A DNA stretch of 64,000 nucleotides from an uncultured Eubacteriales bacterium (GTDB lineage: Bacteria; Bacillota; Clostridia; TANB77; CAG-508): assembly GCA_949288175.1 (NCBI GenBank), contig CASEIV010000001.1:102411-166410 (forward strand). The letters are read 5' to 3'. A program made the position numbers and the translations under genes. The notes beneath the pieces were generated by a model, which saw only the letters and a list, made by a program, of their open reading frames with translations, searched no databases and had not been told where the DNA came from. Shown here in pieces: positions 9,001 to 19,212 of the stretch; the first letter of the stretch is position 1, and each line of letters starts with the position of its first letter.

Positions 9001-11835
9001 ATGAATGACAAAATAATTATAAAGGGTGCAAAAGAACATAATTTAAAAAATATAAATTTAGAAATACCAAGAGACAAATTAGTAGTTGTTACAGGACTAT
9101 CTGGTTCTGGAAAATCTAGTTTAGCTTTTGATACACTATATGCAGAAGGACAAAGAAGATATGTAGAAAGTTTATCTTCTTATGCTAGACAATTCTTAGG
9201 GTTAATGGAAAAACCAGATGTAGAAAGTATAGAAGGGTTATCACCAGCGATTTCCATCGACCAAAAAACCACTTCTAAAAATCCACGTTCTACAGTAGGA
9301 ACAGTTACAGAAATTTATGACTATATCCGTTTGCTATATGCTAGAATAGGTGTACCATATTGTCCAAATTGTGGAAAGAAAATAGAAAAGCAAACAATCG
9401 ACCAAATTGTAGATAATATCATGGAATTAGAAGAAGGAACAAAAATCCAAGTATTGGCACCAGTGGTTAGAGGAAGAAAAGGAGAATATACAAAACAATT
9501 AGAAGAATTTCAAAAAGAAGGATTTGTTAGAGTTCGAATTGATGGAGAGATGTACGAACTTTCTGATGATATTGATTTAGATAGAAAGAAAAAACACAAT
9601 ATTGAATTAGTGGTAGATAGATTGGTAATCAAACCAGAAATTTTAAGTAGATTAACAGAATCAGTAGAAATCGCTTTAAAACATGCGAATCAATTGGTTT
9701 TAATTGATGCAGTGGGAAAAGGAGAAAAATTATACAGTTGTAATTATGCATGCCCTGATTGTGGCTTTAGTTTTCCAGAATTAACACCTAGAATGTTTTC
9801 ATTTAATAATCCAATGGGAGCTTGTCCAACTTGTACAGGAATTGGTTATTTAATGAAAATGGATGAAGATTTAATTATTCCAGATAAAAACAAAACTTTA
9901 TATGACGGTATCAAAGCCTTTGGTTCAAGTACCATGAAAAAAGGTGACACCATGGCAAAAATGTATTTTGAAAGTATCGGAAACCATTATGGAATTGATA
10001 TCAGAGGAAAGAAAATCAAGGAATTACCTAGAAGTTTTATGGAAAAAATCTTGTATGGTACAGGTGATGAAGAAATTGATTTTGAATATACATCGCCAGC
10101 AGGTGTTAGAAGATTTAAAGCACCATTTGAAGGGGTACTTCCAACATTAGATAGACGTCATAATGAAACAAAATCACAAGGAATGCGTGATTTTTATGAA
10201 ATGTATATGAGTAATTCTCCATGTTATTCATGCCATGGAGCAAGATTAAAACCAGAAATCTTGTCTATAAAAGTGGGAGACAAAAACATTAATGAATTAA
10301 CAGCGATGTCTATCAATCAAATAAAAGATTATTTGGACAATTTACAATTAAATAAAACAGAAGCGATGATTTCAGATTTAATTTTAAAAGAAATTCATCA
10401 AAGATTACAATTTTTAATTGATGTAGGATTAGAATATTTAACACTATCTAGAAGTGCAGGAACTTTATCAGGAGGAGAAGCACAAAGAATTAGACTTGCT
10501 ACACAAATTGGTTCTGGTTTAACAGGTGTATTATATATCTTAGATGAACCAAGTATTGGATTACATCAAAGAGATAATGATAGATTATTGGCTACCTTAA
10601 AAAAATTAAGGGATTTAGGAAATACCTTACTTGTGGTAGAACATGATGAAGATACCATGTATGCAGCAGATCAAGTCATTGACATAGGACCAGGGGCTGG
10701 AACCCATGGTGGACAAGTCATGGCACAAGGAACTGCTGAAGAAATTAAAAAAGTAGAAAACTCTATTACAGGAAAATATTTAAGTGGAAGATTGAAAATT
10801 CCAGTACCACCAAAAAGAAGAAAACATACCAAATCAAAAGTGATTGAAGTACAAGGCGCTACAGAAAATAACTTGAAAAATATTAGTGTAAAATTCCCAT
10901 TAGGTGTATTTACTTGTGTAACAGGTGTATCTGGTTCAGGAAAATCTACATTGGTGAATGAAGTGCTATACAAAACAATTGCAAAAGAATTGAATGGTTC
11001 TAATGAAAAACCAGGAAAATGTAAAGGTATCAAAGGAATTAATCAAATTGACAAAATTATTAATATAGACCAATCACCAATAGGAAGAACGCCACGTTCA
11101 AATCCTGCAACATATACAGGTGTATTTGATTTAATCAGAGATATTTTTGCTGGAACAGAAGAAGCAAAATTAAGAGGATATCAAAAGGGAAGATTTAGTT
11201 TTAATGTAGCAGGTGGAAGATGTGAAAGTTGTAATGGTGACGGTGTGCATAAAATCGAAATGCATTTCTTACCAGATATCTATGTGCCTTGTGAAGTGTG
11301 TAAAGGAAAAAGATATAATAGAGAAACATTAGAGGTAAAATATAAAGGAAAAACGATAGCAGATGTGTTAGATATGACAGTGGAAGAAGCCTTACAATTT
11401 TTTGATAAAATACCAAGAATTAAGCAAAAGATTCAAACTTTATATGATGTTGGATTAAGTTATATCAAATTAGGGCAACCATCAACAACTCTATCAGGAG
11501 GAGAAGCGCAAAGAGTAAAATTAGCAACAGAATTGTCTAAAAAGGCGACAGGAAAAACTTTATATATTTTAGATGAACCAACAACAGGACTTCATATTGC
11601 AGATGTTCATAAATTAGTAGATATTTTGCAAAGATTAGTGGATACAGGAAATACGATTATTGTGATTGAACATAATTTAGATTTAATCAAAACTTGTGAC
11701 CATATTATTGATTTGGGTCCAGAAGGTGGAGATAATGGCGGTGAAGTGATTGCTGTGGGAACACCTGAACAAGTTTGCTTAAATGAGAAAAGTTATACAG
11801 GGAAATTTTTGAAGAAATATTTAGAACAAAATTAA
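9001..11835 (+). CDS. uvrA: Excinuclease ABC subunit A
   Basis: 944 residues, normal UvrA length. It is the damage-recognition ATPase of nucleotide excision repair, acting with UvrB and UvrC. Two ABC modules are present: Walker [10 protein letters not shown] (about 34) and GVSGSGKST (about 644), with signatures [12 protein letters not shown] and [12 protein letters not shown]. Zinc-binding pairs [25 protein letters not shown] and [16 protein letters not shown] are all intact. ATG 9001 follows GGGAGG at good spacing; the ORF extension to 8986 is rejected. Confidence 0.97.
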   Translation: MNDKIIIKGAKEHNLKNINLEIPRDKLVVVTGLSGSGKSSLAFDTLYAEGQRRYVESLSSYARQFLGLMEKPDVESIEGLSPAISIDQKTTSKNPRSTVGTVTEIYDYIRLLYARIGVPYCPNCGKKIEKQTIDQIVDNIMELEEGTKIQVLAPVVRGRKGEYTKQLEEFQKEGFVRVRIDGEMYELSDDIDLDRKKKHNIELVVDRLVIKPEILSRLTESVEIALKHANQLVLIDAVGKGEKLYSCNYACPDCGFSFPELTPRMFSFNNPMGACPTCTGIGYLMKMDEDLIIPDKNKTLYDGIKAFGSSTMKKGDTMAKMYFESIGNHYGIDIRGKKIKELPRSFMEKILYGTGDEEIDFEYTSPAGVRRFKAPFEGVLPTLDRRHNETKSQGMRDFYEMYMSNSPCYSCHGARLKPEILSIKVGDKNINELTAMSINQIKDYLDNLQLNKTEAMISDLILKEIHQRLQFLIDVGLEYLTLSRSAGTLSGGEAQRIRLATQIGSGLTGVLYILDEPSIGLHQRDNDRLLATLKKLRDLGNTLLVVEHDEDTMYAADQVIDIGPGAGTHGGQVMAQGTAEEIKKVENSITGKYLSGRLKIPVPPKRRKHTKSKVIEVQGATENNLKNISVKFPLGVFTCVTGVSGSGKSTLVNEVLYKTIAKELNGSNEKPGKCKGIKGINQIDKIINIDQSPIGRTPRSNPATYTGVFDLIRDIFAGTEEAKLRGYQKGRFSFNVAGGRCESCNGDGVHKIEMHFLPDIYVPCEVCKGKRYNRETLEVKYKGKTIADVLDMTVEEALQFFDKIPRIKQKIQTLYDVGLSYIKLGQPSTTLSGGEAQRVKLATELSKKATGKTLYILDEPTTGLHIADVHKLVDILQRLVDTGNTIIVIEHNLDLIKTCDHIIDLGPEGGDNGGEVIAVGTPEQVCLNEKSYTGKFLKKYLEQN

Positions 11836-11844
11836 GAAAGAAAC

Positions 11845-11894
11845 ACACAAGAAGAATCCATGTTAAGATATATTAACATGGATTCTTCTTGTGT
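11845..11894. terminator. Bidirectional terminator after uvrA
   Basis: A perfect 22-bp stem (11845-11866 with 11873-11894) around a GATATA loop, between converging genes. The T-tract is short on both strands. Confidence 0.8.
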
Positions 11895-11909
11895 TTCCTG
11901 TCATCGGAA

Positions 11910-12458
11910 TTAGAAAAAAATTTCAAGACATCTTTTGAAATGAAAATAAACATGGTCAATACTAAAAGACATACGACCTTCAGGGATTTTTACTTCCTGA
12001 ATTGGTTCATACCATCCTAGCTTATGTGTCCAGATTTTCTTTCCTTCATAGGTTGTGGATTCTCTCACAAAATGCCATCCATTAAAAACTGGATAGGTAT
12101 AAAGGAGAATTTTATAAGAATGTGATGAACTGGGGGTAGAAAATTCAGATTCGAATGCATGCAATCCCAGTAAATGACAGTCTCGCTTGATACATTTTAT
12201 AATATTATCTATTTCATGCTCTTTAATACCATTATAGGATACTAATTCTTCAAAATAGACATCATCAAAAATGTCACTGCCATTATAAAGGGCAGTCAAC
12301 TTTCCAGGAGAGTAAAATCTTTTTTCTTGGTCAGGATAATGAAGTCCTAAAGCATGAGCGTAACAGTTTGTAAATTCCTGATTCCGATATTCAGGAAAAA
12401 AAGGTGGGAATTCTCCCATAGAATTTTTAATTTCTTCAAAAATTTTTCTTGATTCCAT
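11910..12458 (-). CDS. Putative papain-like cysteine peptidase domain protein
   Basis: 182 residues, no signal peptide. The pattern NCYAHALG (about 31), then GWHFVRES and IWTHKLGWYEP in the second half, matches a loosely known group of papain-fold proteins with an N-C-Y-A Cys block, a W/Y-H-F/W block and a W-S/T-H-K-x-G block. That would make the Cys of NCYA and the His of GWHF the catalytic pair; this is inference from motif shape. ATG 12458 follows AAAGGATG; longer readings lack a ribosome site. It is single, convergent with uvrA. It might instead be a non-enzymatic relative. Confidence 0.6.
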   Translation of the reverse strand: MESRKIFEEIKNSMGEFPPFFPEYRNQEFTNCYAHALGLHYPDQEKRFYSPGKLTALYNGSDIFDDVYFEELVSYNGIKEHEIDNIIKCIKRDCHLLGLHAFESEFSTPSSSHSYKILLYTYPVFNGWHFVRESTTYEGKKIWTHKLGWYEPIQEVKIPEGRMSFSIDHVYFHFKRCLEIFF

Positions 12459-12666
12459 AAGTGCATCCTTTCTTTTAAGTGCTATCTGAACAATGTGATA
12501 GCTTAATACATTGTTAATTGTCACATATATATGTTAACATAAATACAATCAAAATGCAAATATATGTTTTTGTATAAATTCTTTCTTTTTACAAATAATA
12601 ATAAAAATTGAATTTCAAGGTTATCCAGAGAGTTCAAAAAATTGTAATATAAGAAAGGAGAAGAAG

Positions 12667-13602
12667 ATGTTTAATTTTAGAACCGATTTGGCTGCAGAAA
12701 GAAGAGAGATATATAGAACAGCCAATAAATTAGAAAATGAAATTAATGGTATAGAAAGTGAGGAGCAAGAAATCAATGAAAATATAAAAGTAGATAGGGT
12801 AAAAATAACCAATGAAGAAGGAGAAAAGGCAATAGGAAAACCAAAAGGTGTGTATGTGACAATTGATATTAAGAATTTAAAAATTGCAGGAGAAGAGGAA
12901 ATTCAAAAATCAGCAGATACAGTAGCAGATGAATTAAGAAAAATTGTAGATAGTCATGTTGATAAAAATGGGGAAATATTAGTGGTTGGTCTTGGAAATA
13001 TTTATGTAACACCAGATGCACTAGGACCTAAAGTAATTAATGATATAGAGGTCACAAGACATATGATTAAATATTTACCACAATATGTAAAAGAAGGTGC
13101 TAGAAATGTGAGTGCCATATCTCCAGGTGTATTAGGAACAACAGGAATAGAAACTGTGGAAATTTTAAAGGGAATTGTAGAAAATACACATCCTAAATTA
13201 TTGATAGTCATTGATGCTTTAGCGTCTAGAAGTATAGAGAGAATTAGTAGTACAGTACAAATATCAGATACGGGAATTGTACCAGGTGCAGGTGTGGGAA
13301 ACACAAGAAAGGAAATTAGTCAAAATACATTAGGAATTCCAGTAGTTGCCATAGGGATTCCAACGGTTGTTGAAACAGCAGTTTTAGTAAATGATTCATT
13401 AGATTTATTTATTACAAAATTACAAGATGAGGCGAAATCTAATGATTATTTAAATCAACTAAAAGAAGAGGATAATTATGAAGAAATAAAAGAGGCTTTA
13501 GTTCCACAAGATTATAATCTAATTGTAACACCAAAGGAAATTGATGGATTAATTGAAAATATGAGTAAAATTGTAGCAACAGGAATTAATCAAGCAGTAT
13601 AG
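12667..13602 (+). CDS. gpr: GPR germination protease
   Basis: 311 residues. GPR is the self-processing aspartic-type protease that degrades small acid-soluble spore proteins in the first minutes of germination. The N-terminal FRTDLAAE matches the family's propeptide/substrate-like segment. VGLGNIYVTPDALGPKV, SPGVLGTTGIET, IVIDALASRS, SDTGIVPGAGVGN and GIPTVVE are the conserved core. A strong AAAGGAG precedes the ATG. Its presence says that this organism makes spores. Confidence 0.95.
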   Translation: MFNFRTDLAAERREIYRTANKLENEINGIESEEQEINENIKVDRVKITNEEGEKAIGKPKGVYVTIDIKNLKIAGEEEIQKSADTVADELRKIVDSHVDKNGEILVVGLGNIYVTPDALGPKVINDIEVTRHMIKYLPQYVKEGARNVSAISPGVLGTTGIETVEILKGIVENTHPKLLIVIDALASRSIERISSTVQISDTGIVPGAGVGNTRKEISQNTLGIPVVAIGIPTVVETAVLVNDSLDLFITKLQDEAKSNDYLNQLKEEDNYEEIKEALVPQDYNLIVTPKEIDGLIENMSKIVATGINQAV

Positions 13603-13639
13603 AAAAAAGTACAAATTTGTAGAAATTGTAGAAAAATGG

Positions 13640-13668
13640 TTGAAAAAAACTCTTTCTTAAGATATAAT
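13640..13668 (+). promoter_or_regulatory. Predicted sigma-A promoter
   Basis: TTGAAA (13640-13645), 17 bases, TATAAT (13663-13668), about 30 bases before the gene at 13701. Confidence 0.65.
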
Positions 13669-13700
13669 TCATATAGAATAATAAGAAAAGAGGGATTTCT

Positions 13701-14477
13701 ATGGAAAAAGAAGGAAAAGTAGATAAGACAAAAAAAGTGGAAGAAAAAGAAACCAAAAAAGAAAAAGTAGAAGAACCAAAATTCAGTAAAGTGTCAGGAA
13801 AAGATTTAAAAAAAGAAACAGAAATGAGTTATATAGAAAATAAAAAAGAAAAGAAACAAAATAAAGAGAAAAAAGAAAGTAATGAAAAAGGAAATAAAAA
13901 AGTTGGATATTGGGTTGGAGGAATTATACTATTATTCGTTGTGCTAGCCATAGTAACTGCTTTACTATTATTACCAACAACACCAGAAAAAACTGTAGAA
14001 GGTATGTTAAATAGTTTAAAAAATGCAGATTTTGAGAGTGTTAACAAATATGTAAATTATGAAGAAATTGTTAATGAATCAGAAATGTTACAAAATTCAG
14101 AAATGGATGAAGAAACACAAAGTTTACTTTTTAATAAACTAACATGGAAAACTTTAAATATTTCAAAAGAAGAAAATACAGCAAGTGTTGAAGTAGAAAT
14201 TACGAATAAAGATTTTAACCAAATTATATCTAATTATAAACAAGAAGCTTTAAGAATTGCATTTAGTGGGGAATCTTTTACAGAAGAAGTGCAAAATAAT
14301 AAATTAAAAGAACAATTAAAAAATGAAGAAATTGGAACAAAAACCATAACAACAACTATACAATTAGAAAAACAAGATGGAGAATGGAAAGTACAAGCTG
14401 ATGAGAGTTTAGTAAATGCATTGTTACCAGGATTACAAGAAGCAATTAACTCTTTAAATGCCATTATCAATGGATAG
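13701..14477 (+). CDS. Single-pass membrane protein with extracellular DUF4878-like domain
   Basis: 258 residues. A very lysine/glutamate-rich cytoplasmic segment (1-70) precedes one membrane span (about 72-93). The outside domain begins TPEKTVEGMLNSLKNADFESV, which resembles the start of DUF4878/lumazine-binding-like domains of Firmicute surface proteins, and ends near QLEKQDGEWKVQADESLVNALLPG. The specific role is unknown. It has its own promoter and terminator, so it is monocistronic. Confidence 0.65.
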   Translation: MEKEGKVDKTKKVEEKETKKEKVEEPKFSKVSGKDLKKETEMSYIENKKEKKQNKEKKESNEKGNKKVGYWVGGIILLFVVLAIVTALLLLPTTPEKTVEGMLNSLKNADFESVNKYVNYEEIVNESEMLQNSEMDEETQSLLFNKLTWKTLNISKEENTASVEVEITNKDFNQIISNYKQEALRIAFSGESFTEEVQNNKLKEQLKNEEIGTKTITTTIQLEKQDGEWKVQADESLVNALLPGLQEAINSLNAIING

Positions 14478-14500
14478 TATCTAAAATACTATAGAGGAGA

Positions 14501-14547
14501 TGCACCTATAAATATTAAACACATATTTAATATTTTAGGTGCATTTT
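14501..14547 (+). terminator. Rho-independent-type terminator
   Basis: TGCACC (14501) pairs with GGTGCA (14538-14543), and an AT-rich inner stem TAAATATTAAA/TTTAATATTTTA extends it. ATTTTACTTT follows. Confidence 0.7.
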
Positions 14548-14619
14548 ACTTTATGTTGTTTGTTTTTCTTATTTCTATATTGGTAGATTGGATTTTAGAT
14601 TTTGTTGATTTAGATTTTT

Positions 14620-15483
14620 TTATTTTTTAGTAAGTGTTTTTTTATGATATCGATATAAATTGCAAATTTCACAATTTAAACAAATAGATACACGATTTTC
14701 AAAAATTAATTGTAAAGTATTAATAAATTCATCAATTTGATTATCAATTAAGTGTATATAAATTTTTTTAGGGAGTAAGTTTAAAAGTGAATTTAGAGTA
14801 TAATCATTTGCTGAAAAAGATATATCACTTAAATATTTTGCATTGAAGATTTCTTCTGAATTTAAAATTAAATTCTTATGTTCATCTAATAATATAGATT
14901 CAGAAGTGTTATAAATTAAATGTACAATATTGGAATTATTCTTTTGTGAATTGATATATAATTTTAGCAAGGAAATAAATTCCATATATTCTTTTTCAAT
15001 AATATAGTTATTAACACTTTCAGATACAATGTCATCTAAAATAGCTGTATAGGCTTGAAGTCTAAAATTTATAAAACCATCTAATAATAAAACTTTGTTA
15101 TCAGAAATAAAAGAATATAAAGAATTATAAAGAGCTTCAAATTTTTTATCAAACCATGCATAATATTCATCAGATAAAATATTGTAGCAATTTTTTAAGA
15201 TTTTATTTCTTTCAAGTGCATCAAAATAGAAATAATTTTTATCAATAATTCTTTTCATAAGCATATCTTCAAATTCATCAATTATCATAAAAGATAAAAG
15301 GTTACTGATTTTAGAAAAAAAGTAAGGGTAATCATTGTGGGAAAGATAATGTATGATAATATTTTTGTAATTTTTAAATTTGTTTTCAGAAAAGCATATA
15401 TTCTCTATTTCAGAATATTTTAATTCATTTAGTAGATAATCTAGTATTTTAGAATTATTTGTTTTTATACATAAAGATTTCAT
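14620..15483 (-). CDS. YtxC-like sporulation protein
   Basis: 287 residues, mostly helical. The C-terminal IDEFINTLQLIFENRVSICLNCEICNLY matches the YtxC family ending (family members end with a similar D-E-F/I-x-T-L-K-x-I-F-x-x-R-V segment and a Cys pair). YtxC is a putative sporulation protein of unknown function; in Bacillus subtilis it lies next to thrS, here about 16 kb away. ATG 15483 follows AAAGGGG with an 11-base gap; TTG at 15489 would have better spacing. Confidence 0.8.
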   Translation of the reverse strand: MKSLCIKTNNSKILDYLLNELKYSEIENICFSENKFKNYKNIIIHYLSHNDYPYFFSKISNLLSFMIIDEFEDMLMKRIIDKNYFYFDALERNKILKNCYNILSDEYYAWFDKKFEALYNSLYSFISDNKVLLLDGFINFRLQAYTAILDDIVSESVNNYIIEKEYMEFISLLKLYINSQKNNSNIVHLIYNTSESILLDEHKNLILNSEEIFNAKYLSDISFSANDYTLNSLLNLLPKKIYIHLIDNQIDEFINTLQLIFENRVSICLNCEICNLYRYHKKTLTKK

Positions 15484-15564
15484 ATACAAAAATACCCCTT
15501 TCTCATTATACTAGTATCTACCAAACTTAAAAAACTTATACATTATTATATGATAAGAAAAGAG

Positions 15565-15748
15565 AAGTTGCCAAAGGGGACGTGCCTTTTTGGCAACTTT
15601 TATAAAATAAATTTTAGATTTATCTTAAATAAAGAAACTGACCCGACATAGAATAGCAATCAAAGATTGCAGTCGGATACCACAGAACCTTGTTGTCTAA
15701 GACAATAAAAAGAAAGTTGCCAAAAAGGCACGACCCCTTTGGCAACTT
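15565..15748. repeat. REP-like inverted pair with GGGGACGTGCC core
   Basis: Arms 15565-15600 and 15713-15748 are complementary over 36 bases with one mismatch. Each arm is itself a hairpin (AAGTTGCCAAA with TTTGGCAACTT). The enclosed 15637-15712 segment resembles 25921-25990. It lies between two minus-strand genes. Confidence 0.85.
15637..15712. repeat. Diverged repeat related to 25921-25990
   Basis: Both segments share, in order, GACC, GACAT, GCAATCAA, GATTG and TTGTTGT with similar spacing, judged by eye. This copy sits inside the loop of the REP-like pair at 15565-15748. Purpose unknown. Confidence 0.45.
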
Positions 15749-15751
15749 ATT

Positions 15752-17338
15752 TTAATAATAAATCATATAATCAATGTCTGGAAAGACACAATCTTTTTTT
15801 GAGATATCTTTTAAGAAATCTTCATCAATAGTATTTTCTTTGATTTGATAATATAATTTGGTAAATCGACCAATATGGTCTTTAATTCTTTTTTTAGCAT
15901 AATCTACCATAGTACCATTTGTGATGATAAATAGCCAATCACTACTTTGAGCTAATAATAATTCACGAGCACATTGATTTAAAGCTTTTTTCTTCAAGCC
16001 TTTTGCATTTGGATATAAATGGGCTAATTCGCACATCCTGTCACCTGCAACATGAAGATGCCTATGAGCATAATCATTTGTTTGATTTAACCACACTTCA
16101 CTGTATCCATTAGCGCCCCAACTAGAACGACAAGGTGAAGCAACTTGCATATTTGGGTATTTATCAATATACTCAGATGGTGTAATTAATTCAAAATTGC
16201 AATCATCATAATAAATTTTCTTAAATAAAACATATAACCAATATGGTCCTTCATACCACCAATGACCATATAATTCAGCATCATAAGGGCATAAAATAAT
16301 TGGTGGATTTTCTGTATATTGAGAAAGATTTTCAATTTGAGCATTTCTACAGTCAAAGAAGTGACCAGCTTGTTTTTCTGCTGAATCTTTTGCCCATTGA
16401 ACATTATAATAATCTTTAAATTCTGTTTTTCCTGTAATTCTATAATATTTGATACCAGTATGAACTCTGACACCATTATGGGCGATATATGGTTTAATGT
16501 AATCATAATCAGCATCATAACCAATATCACGGTAAAATTCTCTGTAATTGAAATCACCTGGATAACCATTAATAGAACTCCATACTTGTCTTGAAGATTC
16601 AATATCTCTACCAAAAGCGATAACACCTTCAGGAGAAACAATAGGAGCAAAAGTACCATACAAAGGTGTAGGGTCTGCATATAAAATACCATGTGTTTCA
16701 GTAATAATATAATCAATGCCAAATTCTTTTAAATATTTATCTGCTTCTGGCACATAACCACATTCTGGAAGCCAAATACCACGAGGTTTTCTTCCAAAAT
16801 ATCTTTCATAAGTTTGAACACCAACAGCGATTTGGGCTTTTACCGTTTTTTCATTGACATATAGTATTGGAAAATATCCATGTGTTGCACCACAAGTGAT
16901 AATTTCTAAAACGCCAATATCTTGAAAATGTTTAAAGGCTTGAATTAAATTACATTTATATACATCTTTAAATAGATGTAAATCATTTGAATATCTATCG
17001 TAATAGTAATGAGCTAATTGATTTAAACGCTCATCACCAGCAGTTCTTTTAATTTCTTTTCCAGATAATTCGATTAGTTGTTTTAAATAGCGAATATATT
17101 TTCTTTGTAATAATTTATTATCTAACATAGAAAGTAGAGGAGGTGTCATAGACATAGTGATTCTAAATTTAACCCCTTCATCTACTAATTTTTGAAAATT
17201 TGTTAATAATGGTATATAGGTTTCAGATATTGCTTCATATAGCCAAGATTCTTCTAAATAGTCATCACTTTCAGGATGATGGATAAATGGAAGATGTGCA
17301 TGAAGAACGAAACTAACATATCCTTTTTTCTCTTGCAT
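15752..17338 (-). CDS. Glycoside hydrolase family 57, probable 1,4-alpha-glucan branching enzyme
   Basis: 528 residues. The N-terminal FVLHAHLPFIHHPE is the GH57 motif. WLPECGY places the nucleophile at E192, and CPYDAELYGHWWYEG places the acid/base at D353. The C-terminal helical region matches the DUF1957 branching-enzyme type. Such enzymes move alpha-1,4 glucan chains to alpha-1,6 positions in glycogen. GGAG precedes the ATG. It follows the DUF4912 gene on the same strand across a hairpin that may act as attenuator. Family certain; branching versus hydrolytic activity is inferred. Confidence 0.92.
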   Translation of the reverse strand: MQEKKGYVSFVLHAHLPFIHHPESDDYLEESWLYEAISETYIPLLTNFQKLVDEGVKFRITMSMTPPLLSMLDNKLLQRKYIRYLKQLIELSGKEIKRTAGDERLNQLAHYYYDRYSNDLHLFKDVYKCNLIQAFKHFQDIGVLEIITCGATHGYFPILYVNEKTVKAQIAVGVQTYERYFGRKPRGIWLPECGYVPEADKYLKEFGIDYIITETHGILYADPTPLYGTFAPIVSPEGVIAFGRDIESSRQVWSSINGYPGDFNYREFYRDIGYDADYDYIKPYIAHNGVRVHTGIKYYRITGKTEFKDYYNVQWAKDSAEKQAGHFFDCRNAQIENLSQYTENPPIILCPYDAELYGHWWYEGPYWLYVLFKKIYYDDCNFELITPSEYIDKYPNMQVASPCRSSWGANGYSEVWLNQTNDYAHRHLHVAGDRMCELAHLYPNAKGLKKKALNQCARELLLAQSSDWLFIITNGTMVDYAKKRIKDHIGRFTKLYYQIKENTIDEDFLKDISKKDCVFPDIDYMIYY

Positions 17339-17427
17339 TTAAATTCTCCTTTTATTGTTACTAAAATTTTTCTGTACAATATTTTTACCAAATAAGAAAT
17401 GGAAGGTTCTATAAGGTAAAAAATGAA

Positions 17428-17462
17428 TGAGACACTTTCGACTTGCAACCTCAAGTGTCTCA
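17428..17462 (-). terminator. Hairpin between the DUF4912 and GH57 genes
   Basis: TGAGACACTT (17428-17437) pairs perfectly with AAGTGTCTCA (17453-17462). Read on the minus strand it is followed by TTCATTTTTT, so it looks like a terminator or partial attenuator within the two-gene unit. Confidence 0.7.
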
Positions 17463-17465
17463 AGA

Positions 17466-18485
17466 TTATTTGAATTTTGAAGAAAGACTTCCTGATGATG
17501 GATTACCAGAAGAAGGATTTGATAAATCGTAAATTTCTTCAATATTTTCATTTTGATAAATTGCTTTGTATATATCATATATATTATATATTTTTCCCAT
17601 ATTTCTAATAAAGGAAATATTTGCTGAAATTGGTTTTTCAATTTGGACACCGGTTTTTACATTTCTAAAATACACCATTTTTTGTTCTTTGTTAAATAAG
17701 ATATGGTCATTTGGTGATTCGATTTGATTAGAGGTAGATATATAAATATAATCTGTATGAATCTTTGGATTTTCTTTGATTGGGCGTCTACCTAATTCAA
17801 TTTTATAATCACATTTGGCATCATTTACATGAAGATACCAACTATTTGCAAAATCATTAATATCAATTTCAAAACTATAATTCATCGTTGTATTGTGAAT
17901 AATTAAAACAGGTTTTGTTGTTTCAAAAAAGTCTTCACCATATTGTGCTTTATAATTTTCTCTATCTTTATCAGAGATATCCCAATATATAAATAAATTG
18001 GTAGGAGTTTGCGCCAATACTTTTACAACGGTTTGATTATATCGATATGGTAAATCATAATATTCTACAATATCTACTTTTTGCTTTTTAGTTGTTGAAC
18101 GTTTTCTTTTAGACGTAGTTGTTTTCTTTGTAGTAGATTTTTTAGCTACTGTTTTTGTAGATGTTTTTTTAGATGTTGATTTTGTAGATGGTTTCTTTTT
18201 CGTAGTTGTTGCTTTTTTTGCTGTAGTTGCTTTAGCAGAGGTTGCCTTACTTGTTGTTGTTTTTTTGGCAACAGTTTTAGAGGTAGCAGACGTCTTTTTT
18301 GCTACACTTTTTTTAGTAGAAGATTTTTTGGTATCTGTTTTGGCAACAACATCTTTTTTGGCAGTCGTTTTTTTAGCAACAGATTTGGTTTCTTTTTTAG
18401 CTGGTTCTTTTTTGGTTGTAGTTGCTTTTTTCGTTGCTATAACTGCATTTGTTTCTTCATTTGTTTCTTTTGTTTTTCTTGGCAT
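17466..18485 (-). CDS. DUF4912 protein with histone-H1-like Lys/Ala/Thr-rich N-terminus
   Basis: 339 residues. Residues 1-135 are almost only K, T, A and S in repeats such as KKTTTSK and VAKK, like an H1 tail. Residues about 145-290 carry the DUF4912 domain (PYRYNQTVVKVLAQTPTNLF and IYWDISDKDR, then SWYLHVND and YKIELGRRP). DUF4912 genes commonly neighbour GH57/DUF1957 genes, as here, which suggests a part in polysaccharide handling. The function is undefined; the basic tail may bind polyanions. The 18486-18745 gap upstream holds only AT-rich sequence and the NUDIX promoter. Confidence 0.8.
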   Translation of the reverse strand: MPRKTKETNEETNAVIATKKATTTKKEPAKKETKSVAKKTTAKKDVVAKTDTKKSSTKKSVAKKTSATSKTVAKKTTTSKATSAKATTAKKATTTKKKPSTKSTSKKTSTKTVAKKSTTKKTTTSKRKRSTTKKQKVDIVEYYDLPYRYNQTVVKVLAQTPTNLFIYWDISDKDRENYKAQYGEDFFETTKPVLIIHNTTMNYSFEIDINDFANSWYLHVNDAKCDYKIELGRRPIKENPKIHTDYIYISTSNQIESPNDHILFNKEQKMVYFRNVKTGVQIEKPISANISFIRNMGKIYNIYDIYKAIYQNENIEEIYDLSNPSSGNPSSGSLSSKFK

Positions 18486-18686
18486 TGTATATCCTCCTAT
18501 GTAAATCTCTTTTATTACCTTTATATATTATACTAAATGAAAAATAAATTCAAGGGGATAATATGATTTTTTAAATTTATTTTAGAATATAAATTTTTTT
18601 ATAAATGGCAACCAATATTATTTAGTTTGTAAAATTGGGATTTAGCTCCTAATGAATTGCTAACATATGAAAAAATAATAAAAAAT

Positions 18687-18715
18687 TTGAAAAAATAAAA
18701 GACCTCTTGTATAAT
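18687..18715 (+). promoter_or_regulatory. Promoter of the NUDIX gene
   Basis: TTGAAA (18687-18692), 17 bases, TATAAT (18710-18715). A short inverted repeat (ACCTC ... GAGGT) spans the -10 box and the ribosome site. Confidence 0.65.
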
Positions 18716-18745
18716 ATCAGTATATGATATAGGAGGTTTTTTATC

Positions 18746-19204
18746 ATGAAAGAAGAAACAAATAAATTAGCAATAAGAGTAGCAGGAGTTGTTCAAATGA
18801 ATGATGGATTTGTATTGATGCATAGAAAAAATGTAAAAAGAAATAAGGATTATCAAGAATACTATACTTTTCCAGGAGGACATTTAGAAGAAGGAGAAAC
18901 ATTAGAAGAAGGTGTCATAAGAGAGATTAAAGAAGAATTTGGTATTCACGTAAAAGTAGTAAGAAAATTATATGAATTAAAAAATGATAAATTAAATATG
19001 AAAGAATATTTCTTTTTATGTAAATATTTAGATGGCGAATTTGGAACTGGAGATGGAGAAGAATTTTCAAATAATCCAGCCTATAAAGATTCAGGAAAAT
19101 ACATTCCTGAAATTGTGAAAGCAGAAAATATACCAGATTTAATTTTATTACCTTTAGAAATAAAGGAAAAATTTGTACAAGATTTACAAGAAGGAAACCT
19201 ATAA
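18746..19204 (+). CDS. NUDIX hydrolase
   Basis: 152 residues. A perfect Nudix box G-x5-E-x7-REIKEEFGI begins with GHLEEGE (about 50), giving the metal-binding helix that hydrolyses nucleoside diphosphates linked to a group X. The substrate is not predictable. AGGAGG precedes the ATG. The gene has its own promoter and is followed, 9 bases after its stop, by a nested inverted repeat. Confidence 0.92.
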   Translation: MKEETNKLAIRVAGVVQMNDGFVLMHRKNVKRNKDYQEYYTFPGGHLEEGETLEEGVIREIKEEFGIHVKVVRKLYELKNDKLNMKEYFFLCKYLDGEFGTGDGEEFSNNPAYKDSGKYIPEIVKAENIPDLILLPLEIKEKFVQDLQEGNL

Positions 19205-19212
19205 CATATGTT

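Noticed and set aside
12667..13602. gpr as a hydrogenase-maturation protease, which has a related fold
   Set aside because: The length, TDLAAE segment and SPGVLGTTGIET core are specific to GPR.
19203..19212. AACATATGTT as a LexA/SOS box
   Set aside because: It lacks the outer G and C, overlaps the NUDIX stop codon, and lies more than 250 bases upstream of the lexA promoter beyond an inverted repeat.
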